From Pseudomonadota bacterium (lineage in GTDB: Bacteria; Pseudomonadota; Alphaproteobacteria; Rhizobiales; Xanthobacteraceae), in the NCBI GenBank assembly GCA_023391175.1, contig JAEWBL010000438.1:1-8574 (forward strand): a stretch of DNA of 8,574 nt, read 5' to 3'. The notes under the pieces are model-generated. The model did no database searches. It had not been told where the DNA came from and saw only the letters and a program-made list of their open reading frames with translations. Positions 1 through 5,374 of this stretch are shown one piece after another; the first letter of the stretch is position 1, and each line of letters opens with the position of its first letter. Both the position numbers and the translations under genes were made by a program.

Positions 1-967
1 ATGGAAGCTCGCCCCGGCGCTCGCCGCCGGTTGCGCCGCCATCCTCAAGCCCGCGCCGCTGACCCCGCTGAGCGCGCTGCTGCTCGCCGAAGTGTGCCGC
101 GAGGCGGGCGTGCCGGACGGCTTCCTCTCCGTGCTGCCCGGTGGCGCGGATGTGGGGCGGCGGCTGGCGGAAGACCCGCGTATCGACGGCATCTCCTTCA
201 CCGGCTCTACGGCCGTGGGGTCGGAGGTGATGCGGCTCGCCTCCGGCTCCATCAAGCGCGTGGCGCTGGAACTCGGCGGCAAGAATGCCGCCGTCGTGTT
301 CGCCGACGCGGACATGGAGAAGGCGGCGGCGAGCGCGGTGGCTTCCGGCTTCGGCAATGCCGGCCAGTCCTGCTCGGCCCGCTCGCGCCTGCTAGTGGAG
401 CGCAGCGCGCTGGAGCCCTTCGCCCGCGCCTTCGCGCTGGCGGCCGCAAGGCTGAAGAACGGTTCTGCGCTGGACCCAGCGACCAATCTCGGCCCGCTCA
501 TCTCGTCTTCGCACCGGGATGCCGTGGACCGGACCGTTGCGCAGGCGCGCGAGGCGGGGGCGACGCTGGTGAGCGGTGGGGCCATGCCCGAGGGCGACGG
601 CTTCTTCTATCCCGCCACCATCCTCTCGGGCGTGGGGCCGGACAATCCGGCCTTCAACCGGGAGATCTTCGGCCCGGTCTGCTCCCTCACGCCGTTCGAC
701 AGCGAGGCCGAGGCCATCGCCCTCGCCAATGACAGCGAGTATGGTCTCAATGGCTCCGTCTGGTGCCGCGACATCGGCCGCGCGCTGCGGGTGGCACGGG
801 CCATGCGCACCGGCATGGTAGCCGTGAACGGCCTGCCCAGCGCCTCGAAGACCAGCGTGTTCGCGCCGTTCGGCGGCTACAAGCGCTCCGGCATCGGCCG
901 CGAGCTTGGCCTTCAGGCGCTAGATTTCTACTGCGAGATCAAGAACGTGGTGGTGGACCTCACGTAG
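1..967 (+). CDS. Aldehyde dehydrogenase (NAD(P)+-dependent), 5'-truncated by the window edge
   Basis: An ALDH-superfamily enzyme that oxidises an aldehyde to a carboxylic acid with NAD(P)+ in the cytoplasm. The reading frame is open from base 2 to the stop at 965-967, giving 321 visible residues. Family members have about 480-500, so roughly 160-180 N-terminal residues lie before the window. Numbering from the first visible codon (Trp, base 2), the fragment starts in the WKLAPALAAG cofactor-domain segment and has the FTGS motif. It also has the general-base glutamate E90 in ELGGK, the catalytic cysteine C124 in GQSC, and E221 in EIFGPV. The E90-C124 spacing (34) and C124-E221 spacing (97) equal those of E268, C302 and E399 in ALDH2, so the enzyme looks catalytically intact. 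The C-terminal PFGGYKRSG oligomerisation segment is present. GTG at base 92 is not the start, because conserved ALDH sequence continues upstream. The aldehyde cannot be told from sequence. The co-directional amidohydrolase suggests catabolism. Confidence 0.95.
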   Translation, partial: WKLAPALAAGCAAILKPAPLTPLSALLLAEVCREAGVPDGFLSVLPGGADVGRRLAEDPRIDGISFTGSTAVGSEVMRLASGSIKRVALELGGKNAAVVFADADMEKAAASAVASGFGNAGQSCSARSRLLVERSALEPFARAFALAAARLKNGSALDPATNLGPLISSSHRDAVDRTVAQAREAGATLVSGGAMPEGDGFFYPATILSGVGPDNPAFNREIFGPVCSLTPFDSEAEAIALANDSEYGLNGSVWCRDIGRALRVARAMRTGMVAVNGLPSASKTSVFAPFGGYKRSGIGRELGLQALDFYCEIKNVVVDLT

Positions 968-1086
968 CGGAAGACAAAAGGAGCCACCGGCGACGGGCTG
1001 GACCCATCGTTGTGTCGGCGGCTGGCTCTCAATGCCCGGCAAATGGCGTTGCTAACTTTTTGAACAGAGCGAAAGGCAAGGCGCGG
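968..1086 (+). other. 119-bp intergenic region before the amidohydrolase gene
   Basis: The gap is non-coding. It has an SD-like AAAAGGAG at 976-983 with no start codon at a useful distance, and a slightly AT-rich patch around 1049-1075. I found no convincing -35/-10 pair and no hairpin followed by a T-run, so I cannot say whether transcription of the aldehyde dehydrogenase gene reads through into the amidohydrolase gene. An AAGG at 1073-1076 lies 10 bases before the chosen ATG at 1087 and is its likely, weak, ribosome binding site. Confidence 0.4.
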
Positions 1087-2343
1087 ATGGCCATCGCAAT
1101 CGTCGGCGGAACCATGATCGACGGCACCGGGGCGGACCCGGTGCCGAACGCGGTCGTGGTGATCGAGGAAGGGCGTATCGTCGCCGCCGGTCCCGAAAGC
1201 CGGGTGAGCGTGCCGGCGGGGGCCCGGAAGCTCGACGCGGCGGGACGCACCGTGCTGCCCGGCTTCATTGACACCCATGTCCACGGCACCTACCGCGCCC
1301 GCGACATGCGTCAGCACCTCCTGAATACGCCCACCTACAACGTGTTGAAATCCATCGAGGTGTTCCGCGAGACCATCGCTTGCGGCATCACCACCGCGCG
1401 CGACATGGGCGGCGCCGACGCCGGCTTCCGGCAGGCCATCGAGGAAGGCATCATCGACGGGCCGCGCCTGTTCATCTCGCTGGGCATGGTCTCGCAGACC
1501 GGTGGCCACGGCGACTACTGGCTCCCCGCCGGCATGCGCATCCAGAAGCGCGCCTGGCTCCCCCACACGGTGGCGGACGGCGTGGAGGAAATCCGCCGGC
1601 TGGTGCGCGAGCTGCTCATGCGCGGCGCGGACTTCATCAAGATCTGCGCCACCGGCGGCATCACCTCGGTGACCGACAGCTGGGACGAACCGCAATTCAC
1701 CATCGAGGAAATCTCCACCGCCGTCTCCGAGGCCGCCGCCAAGGGCAAGCGCGTGGCCGTCCATGCCGAGGGGCTGGCCGGCATCAAGAATGCGGTCCGG
1801 TCCGGCATCCATTCGCTGGAGCACGGCTGGTTCATGGACGAGGAGAGCGTGGACCGCATGATCGCGGGCGGCATCTGGTGGGTGCCGACGCTGGCGCTGG
1901 TGCCGCTCTCCATCGAGCACCGCCGCAAGAACACTGCCTGGGCCAGCCACCAGCTGGGCCAGGAGGACGTGAAGGACGCGCAGATCTATTCCCTCATGCA
2001 GACGCAGATCCCCCTCTGGAAGGAGGCGGTGAAGCGCGGCGTGAAGGTGGCCATGGGCACCGACCAGTCGCACCGCCTGCTGGTGGGCGAAAACATGGCG
2101 GAGCTGGCCTTCATGGTGGACTGGCTCGGCATGTCGCCCATGGACGTCATCGTCGCCTCCACCACCAAGGCGGCGGAGTGCATCGAACAGCCGAACCTCG
2201 GCGCGCTCAGGGCCGGCTACATGGCCGACGTGCTGGTGCTGGACGGTGACCCGCTCGCCGACATCCGCATCCTGGAGCAGCGCGACCGCCTGCATCTGGT
2301 GATGAAGGGCGGGAAGGCCTTCACCAACCGGCTGGACGGCTGA
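1087..2343 (+). CDS. Metal-dependent amidohydrolase, imidazolonepropionase/prolidase-like
   Basis: A 418-residue amidohydrolase-superfamily enzyme expected to hydrolyse an amide, peptide or cyclic C-N bond with one or two active-site metals. The N-terminal beta-sandwich (about 1-55) starts with IVGGTMIDGTG. The TIM barrel carries H64 and H66 (HVH after GFID), K185 in DFIKICATGG (the position of the bridging carboxylated lysine in binuclear members), H226 in VAVHAEG, H246 in SLEHG and D326 in GTDQ. The C-terminal segment with GYMADVLVLDGDPL completes the sandwich domain. All expected metal ligands are present. The pattern fits the group holding imidazolonepropionase-like proteins and Xaa-Pro/Arg/Lys dipeptidases, where annotation rarely predicts substrate. 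The frame stays open upstream to 763, but family homology begins right after ATG 1087, so I chose that start. It is flanked by aldehyde dehydrogenase and phosphoribosyltransferase genes on the same strand. Confidence 0.92.
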   Translation: MAIAIVGGTMIDGTGADPVPNAVVVIEEGRIVAAGPESRVSVPAGARKLDAAGRTVLPGFIDTHVHGTYRARDMRQHLLNTPTYNVLKSIEVFRETIACGITTARDMGGADAGFRQAIEEGIIDGPRLFISLGMVSQTGGHGDYWLPAGMRIQKRAWLPHTVADGVEEIRRLVRELLMRGADFIKICATGGITSVTDSWDEPQFTIEEISTAVSEAAAKGKRVAVHAEGLAGIKNAVRSGIHSLEHGWFMDEESVDRMIAGGIWWVPTLALVPLSIEHRRKNTAWASHQLGQEDVKDAQIYSLMQTQIPLWKEAVKRGVKVAMGTDQSHRLLVGENMAELAFMVDWLGMSPMDVIVASTTKAAECIEQPNLGALRAGYMADVLVLDGDPLADIRILEQRDRLHLVMKGGKAFTNRLDG

Positions 2344-2439
2344 GCGCTGTCGATAAGTGATTTTGTCAATTGATATAGTAGAAAACAGCTGCTAGGCAGT
2401 ATCACAGAGCCGGGCGGGGAACGCCCCAGGAGCCGCGTA
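2344..2439 (+). promoter_or_regulatory. AT-rich intergenic segment with palindromes, candidate promoter/operator of the downstream cluster
   Basis: This 96-bp gap holds the most AT-rich patch in the window (about 2351-2388), flanked by very GC-rich coding sequence. It contains the perfect 8-bp palindrome TCAATTGA (2366-2373), preceded by TTGTCA (2363-2368), a possible -35-like hexamer. TATAGT (2374-2379) resembles a -10, but no consensus-spaced pair is evident. Two further inverted repeats occur: TGATA (2371-2375) with TATCA (2400-2404), and CTGC-TAG-GCAG (2389-2399). A short GC hairpin, GGGCG (2412-2416) with CGCCC (2422-2426), lies just before the ribosome binding site. The palindromes would suit a dimeric repressor or activator, such as a GntR- or LysR-type protein. 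No regulator gene is in the window, so this is inference. Confidence 0.4.
2428..2432 (+). promoter_or_regulatory. Ribosome binding site AGGAG of the NadC-like gene
   Basis: AGGAG sits 7 bases before ATG 2440, near-ideal spacing. It supports that codon as the start of the phosphoribosyltransferase gene over the in-frame ATG at 2458. Confidence 0.7.
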
Positions 2440-3330
2440 ATGAAGTTGAACCGCTTTATGATCCGGCCCCTCGTGGAGCTGGGCCTGCGCGAGGAGTTAA
2501 GCTCCGGCGATACAACCGGAGGCTTTCTCGTCGGCGACGATCCGGTTCAGACCGCCAACATCTACGCCAAGGCGAAGGGGATCGTCTGCGGGATGCTGTT
2601 CGCCGACGAGACCATCCGCTCCATCGAGCCCGAGGCGCGCATCGAATGGCTGGTGGAGGACGGCGCCGCGGTGGAGCCCGGCACCGTGCTGATGCGGGTG
2701 CAAGCCCGCGCCTCGACCTTCTTCGTCATCGAGCGCTCGGCCCTCGACTGGCTGCAGCAGATGAGTGGCATCGCCACCAAGACCCGCCGCTACGCCGAGC
2801 TGGTGAAGCACACCGGCGTGCGCATCACCGACACCCGCAAGGGCTGGCCGGGCCTGCGCATGGTGCAGAAGTATGCCGTGCGCGTGGGCGGCGCCCACAA
2901 CCACATCTTCAACCTCGCCAATTGCGTGCTGGTGAAGGACAATCACATCAAGATCGCCGGCTCCATCACCGAGGCGGTGAAGATCCTGCGGGCGAGCGCG
3001 CAGCACACCTTCAAGTTCGAGGTGGAGTGCGAGAGCCTGGAGATGGTGCAGGAGGCGCTGGACGCCGGCGTCGAGATCATCATGTTCGACAACATGGACC
3101 TCGACGAGATGCGCGAGGGCCTGAAGCTGACCAAGGGTCGCGCCATGACCGAGGCGTCCGGCGGCATCAACGAGACCACCATCGTCCCCATCGCAGAACT
3201 GGGGGTGGACGTGATCTCCATCGGCGACCTCACCCACACGGTGAAGGCCCTCGACATCAGCCTCGATGTCCGCGACATCAAGCCGAGCGCGCAGCGGACC
3301 ATCGACCGCCTGAAGCAGTTGTCCAACTGA
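2440..3330 (+). CDS. NadC-like (quinolinate phosphoribosyltransferase family) enzyme with altered substrate pocket
   Basis: A 296-residue member of the NadC family. Classical NadC converts quinolinate and PRPP to nicotinate mononucleotide, CO2 and PPi in NAD synthesis. The length and two-domain layout (alpha/beta sandwich about 1-115, then the PRPP-binding barrel) are normal. By motif alignment to M. tuberculosis NadC, conserved positions are R99 (for R105), R133 and K134 (R139, K140), H155 (H161), K166 (K172), E196 (E201) and D217 (D222), with EASGGI at 238-243 and SIGDLTH at 260-266. Spacings match exactly. Non-canonical positions are I156, where quinolinate-binding R162 is expected, G135-W136 instead of Thr-Leu/Thr after the RK pair, and A152, N158 and N161 in the segment normally GGGxNHRxGLxD. 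Phosphoribosyl chemistry is probably kept, but the acceptor may differ. No nadA or nadB is nearby. A HAD nucleotidase gene follows after 10 bases. It could still be a divergent true NadC. Confidence 0.88.
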   Translation: MKLNRFMIRPLVELGLREELSSGDTTGGFLVGDDPVQTANIYAKAKGIVCGMLFADETIRSIEPEARIEWLVEDGAAVEPGTVLMRVQARASTFFVIERSALDWLQQMSGIATKTRRYAELVKHTGVRITDTRKGWPGLRMVQKYAVRVGGAHNHIFNLANCVLVKDNHIKIAGSITEAVKILRASAQHTFKFEVECESLEMVQEALDAGVEIIMFDNMDLDEMREGLKLTKGRAMTEASGGINETTIVPIAELGVDVISIGDLTHTVKALDISLDVRDIKPSAQRTIDRLKQLSN

Positions 3331-3340
3331 GCGCGGGGGG

Positions 3341-4111
3341 ATGATGCACGGGGAGATGCCGTTTCGTCTGAGGCCGGGTACGGAGACCTTCGTCTTCGAC
3401 CTCGACGATACGCTGTACCCCCGCTCCGCCGGCCTGCACGGCCAGATGCTCGCCCGCGTCTGGCTGTTCATCCAGGAACTCACCGGCTCCACGCCAGAAG
3501 AAGCCGCGGCGCTGCACGCGCATTATTACGAGACCTACGGCACCTCCCTGGTCGGCCTCCAGCGCCACCACGCGGTGAAGCCTCAGGACTTTCTCGCCTT
3601 CGTCCATGAGATCGACCTGACGGTGCTGGGGGAGAACGCCGAGCTGCGTCTCGCGCTGGAGGCCCTGCCCGGCCGACGCCTCGTCTTCACCAACGGCTCG
3701 CGCGCCCATGCCGAGCGGGTGCTGGCCCGCCTCGGCATCGCCGACCTGTTCGAGGGCGTGTGCGACATCGCCGCCTGCGACTACATCGGCAAGCCCGAGC
3801 GCGCCGCCTACGACACCATGCTCGCCCGCCACGGCGTCGCGCCGGAGCGCGCCATCATGTTCGACGACCGCGCGGTGAACCTCGCCGTGCCCCACGCGCT
3901 CGGCATGCAGACGGTGCTGATCGGCGACCACGGCCTGCCCGAGACGCCGGACGCCGCGCACGTGCATTTCCATTCCCTGGCGCTTGCGCCCGTGCTCGCC
4001 CAGATCGAGCCGCGCACGCCCCCGACACCGACGCCAAAGGCCGCACAAAGCCTTCATAAGGGCCCGCAAAATAAGGGCTCATCAACGACCGACCTTCCTC
4101 AGGAGCCATGA
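3341..4111 (+). CDS. HAD-family pyrimidine/pyridine 5'-nucleotidase (Sdt1/PPM-like)
   Basis: A HAD-superfamily phosphatase, up to 256 residues, of the group annotated as pyrimidine 5'-nucleotidase. It is related to yeast Sdt1, which dephosphorylates pyrimidine nucleotides and nicotinate mononucleotide. The four HAD motifs are intact: D20 (nucleophile) and D22 in FVFDLDDTLYP, T117-N118 in VFTNGS, K151 in IGKPER, and D175-D176 in MFDD. The all-alpha cap between motifs I and II (about 30-108) is the expected type. Residues after about 223 form a Pro/Ser/Lys-rich tail that I judge to lie outside the catalytic fold. The start is uncertain: ATG 3341, 3344 and 3356 are in frame. A G-run at 3335-3340 abuts 3341, while GGGGAG at 3350-3355 abuts 3356, so neither spacing is ideal. 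The gene lies 10 bp after the NadC-like gene and its TGA overlaps an ATG at 4108, suggesting one transcript. Confidence 0.9.
   Translation: MMHGEMPFRLRPGTETFVFDLDDTLYPRSAGLHGQMLARVWLFIQELTGSTPEEAAALHAHYYETYGTSLVGLQRHHAVKPQDFLAFVHEIDLTVLGENAELRLALEALPGRRLVFTNGSRAHAERVLARLGIADLFEGVCDIAACDYIGKPERAAYDTMLARHGVAPERAIMFDDRAVNLAVPHALGMQTVLIGDHGLPETPDAAHVHFHSLALAPVLAQIEPRTPPTPTPKAAQSLHKGPQNKGSSTTDLPQEP
4056..4078 (+). repeat. Short direct repeat ATAAGGGC x2
   Basis: ATAAGGGC occurs at 4056-4063 and 4071-4078, one start 15 bases after the other. It lies in the less GC-rich 3' tail of the nucleotidase gene, 30-58 bases before the binding-protein start. It may be a regulator site for the transporter genes or coincidence. 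No -35/-10 pair could be assigned. Confidence 0.3.
4101..4105 (+). promoter_or_regulatory. Ribosome binding site AGGAG that decides the binding-protein start
   Basis: AGGAG is only 2 bases before ATG 4108 but 8 bases before the in-frame ATG 4114. Spacing therefore favours 4114, which also gives a compact signal peptide starting MHARLTR. Confidence 0.65.
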
Positions 4112-4113
4112 CG

Positions 4114-5241
4114 ATGCACGCCCGTCTCACGCGCCTATTCATCGCCGTCACCGCCGTCTCGTTCGCCGCCATGCCCGCCTTCGCGGCGGACGTGAAGCTC
4201 GGCATCGTGCAGTCCACGTCGGGCGGCTCGGCCGCCCTCTACGGCACCATGCAGAAGAACGGCGCGGAACTCGCCGCGGCGGAAATCAACGCCTCCGGCA
4301 AGCTCGGCGACCTCAAGCTCGTGCCCGTCCACCAGGACGATGCGGGCGATCGCGGCCAGACCGTGAACATCTTCCAGCGGCTCATCAACCAGGACAAGGT
4401 GACGGTCATCTTCGGGCCGACGCTGACCACCTCGGCCTTCGCTGCCGACCCCATCGCCAACGCCGCCAAGGTGCCGGTGATCGCCTCGTCCAACACCGCC
4501 CCCGGCGTGCCGGCCATCGGCGAATACATCTTCCGCACCAGCGCCCCCGAGGCGGCGGTGTTCCCGGGCGTGCTCGCCTATGCCGTGAAGCGCTATCAGC
4601 CCAAGACGGCGGCGCAGATCTACGGCATCGACGACGTGCTGATGAAGGCCGCCTACGGCGTCCACAAGGCCGCCCTCGACAAGGCCGGCATCAAGGTGGT
4701 GGCCACCGAGACCTTCCAGAAGGGCGACGTGGACTATTCGGCCCAGCTCACCAAGATCAAGGCGGCCAACCCCGACATCATCGTGGTCGGCGGCCTCGCG
4801 GAGGAGACCGCGAACATCGTGCGGCAGGCGCGCCAGCTCGGCATCCCGCAGTCCACCGTCTTCCTCGGCGCCAACGCGGCCATCTCCACCAAGCTGAACG
4901 ACCTCGCCGGCCCCGCTGCGCAGGGCTTCCTCGTGGGCTCGGGCTGGTTCATCGATTTCGACACGCCGGCCAACAAGGCCTTCGTGGAGGCCTACAAGGC
5001 CAGGTATGGCTCCGCCCCCGACACCTTCGCCGCCCAGGCCCACGCCGCCGTGACCATCTTCGCCGATGCCGTGAAGCGTGCGGGCGGCGTGTCCGATCCG
5101 GCGAAGCTGCGCGCCGCCATCGCCGACACCAAGGACCTCGAGACCGTGCTCGGCCCCTTCTCCTTCGACAAGGACCGCGAGCCGGTGCTGGTCGCCAAGG
5201 TGCTGGAGCTGAAGGACGGCAAGTTCCAGCTCGCCCAGTGA
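4114..5241 (+). CDS. Periplasmic substrate-binding protein of a branched-chain-amino-acid-type ABC importer
   Basis: A 375-residue LivK-like solute receptor (type I periplasmic binding fold, HAAT family) that would capture the ligand in the periplasm and deliver it to the LivHM permeases. It has a Sec signal peptide: Arg at 4 and 7, a hydrophobic core at about 8-20, and PAFA|AD with likely cleavage after A24. The mature protein opens with DVKLGIVQSTSG. The ligand-pocket region has GPTLTTSA (101-108) and SSNTAP (125-130), and the hinge and second lobe include IIVVGGLAEETANIV (222-236). The start was chosen at 4114 from the AGGAG spacing; ATG 4108, overlapping the previous stop, would add two residues. 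HAAT receptors bind branched-chain amino acids but also amides, urea and aromatic or dicarboxylic acids. I see no residue set that fixes the ligand. A 133-bp spacer with hairpins follows, a common arrangement for making more receptor than permease. Confidence 0.93.
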   Translation: MHARLTRLFIAVTAVSFAAMPAFAADVKLGIVQSTSGGSAALYGTMQKNGAELAAAEINASGKLGDLKLVPVHQDDAGDRGQTVNIFQRLINQDKVTVIFGPTLTTSAFAADPIANAAKVPVIASSNTAPGVPAIGEYIFRTSAPEAAVFPGVLAYAVKRYQPKTAAQIYGIDDVLMKAAYGVHKAALDKAGIKVVATETFQKGDVDYSAQLTKIKAANPDIIVVGGLAEETANIVRQARQLGIPQSTVFLGANAAISTKLNDLAGPAAQGFLVGSGWFIDFDTPANKAFVEAYKARYGSAPDTFAAQAHAAVTIFADAVKRAGGVSDPAKLRAAIADTKDLETVLGPFSFDKDREPVLVAKVLELKDGKFQLAQ

Positions 5242-5248
5242 TCCCCGC

Positions 5249-5273
5249 CGGCCCCGGTCACAGGCCGGGGCCG
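5249..5273 (+). terminator. Strong GC hairpin after the binding-protein gene (attenuator or mRNA stabiliser)
   Basis: CGGCCCCGG (5249-5257) and CCGGGGCCG (5265-5273) form a perfect 9-bp stem with a 7-base loop, starting 8 bases after the stop codon. No T-run follows, so it is unlikely to be a full intrinsic terminator while the permease genes lie downstream. Partial termination or 3'-end protection of the upstream message is likelier. Confidence 0.6.
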
Positions 5274-5280
5274 ATGGACT

Positions 5281-5294
5281 GGCGCTCAGGCGCC
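5281..5294 (+). other. Small hairpin GGCGC-TCAG-GCGCC
   Basis: A perfect 5-bp GC stem (5281-5285 with 5290-5294) and a 4-base loop, 7 bases after the larger hairpin in the spacer before livH. Confidence 0.4.
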
Positions 5295-5313
5295 GTGCGG
5301 ACGTGACCAAAGG

Positions 5314-5333
5314 CGATGGGTGAAAACCCGTCG
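5314..5333 (+). other. Hairpin with GAAA tetraloop
   Basis: Bases 5314-5321 pair with 5326-5333 to give an 8-bp stem with one G-U pair, closed by GAAA (5322-5325). GAAA is a GNRA-class tetraloop that stabilises RNA hairpins. It lies mid-spacer between the binding-protein and livH genes. Confidence 0.45.
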
Positions 5334-5342
5334 GCTGATGGC

Positions 5343-5371
5343 ATGATCCGCCAGCACGCCCCGGGGATCAT
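5343..5371 (+). promoter_or_regulatory. Inverted repeat overlapping the livH ribosome binding region
   Basis: ATGATCC (5343-5349) and GGATCAT (5365-5371) are perfect inverted repeats. The 3' arm overlaps GGGG (5363-5366), the only SD-like run before ATG 5375 (8 bases away). The stem could partly hide the livH ribosome binding site. CCCCGGGG (5359-5366) is also palindromic. This is inference from base pairing only. Confidence 0.4.
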
Positions 5372-5374
5372 CGG

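Noticed and set aside
1..732. Frame-1 open frame at the window start
   Set aside because: Arg/Ala/Gly-rich out-of-frame reading of the aldehyde dehydrogenase, which is in frame 2 with correctly spaced catalytic residues.
1043..1063. Tiny six-codon open frame before the amidohydrolase gene (possible leader peptide)
   Set aside because: No ribosome binding site, no run of regulatory codons and no attenuator hairpin pair, so it is likely chance.
763..1086. N-terminal extension of the amidohydrolase frame
   Set aside because: It overlaps the aldehyde dehydrogenase in another frame and has no amidohydrolase similarity. Homology starts just after ATG 1087.
928..2295. Long minus-strand open frame (455 codons) opposite the amidohydrolase gene
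   Set aside because: It is the mirror of a gene with all metal-ligand motifs on the + strand. Its translation is His/Ala/Gly/Arg-rich low-complexity sequence with no family motif, as expected opposite GC-rich genes.
2440..3330. Assignment of the NadC homologue as ModD (molybdenum-locus NadC paralogue)
   Set aside because: The KDNH and NH segments resemble NadC, not the diverged ModD motifs as I recall them, and the transporter is Liv-type, not molybdate-type.
2497..3492. Minus-strand open frame spanning the NadC-like and nucleotidase genes
   Set aside because: No motif, biased composition, and it crosses two convincing + strand genes.
5249..5273. Full rho-independent terminator after the binding-protein gene
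   Set aside because: The stem is strong but lacks a T-run, and the permease genes that must work with the receptor follow. I kept it as an attenuator/stabiliser candidate.
4135..5310. Long minus-strand open frame (391 codons) opposite the binding-protein gene
   Set aside because: Its composition is biased to Gly, His, Arg and Val with no recognisable domain, and it lies opposite a clear signal-peptide-bearing receptor. It is a GC-rich shadow.
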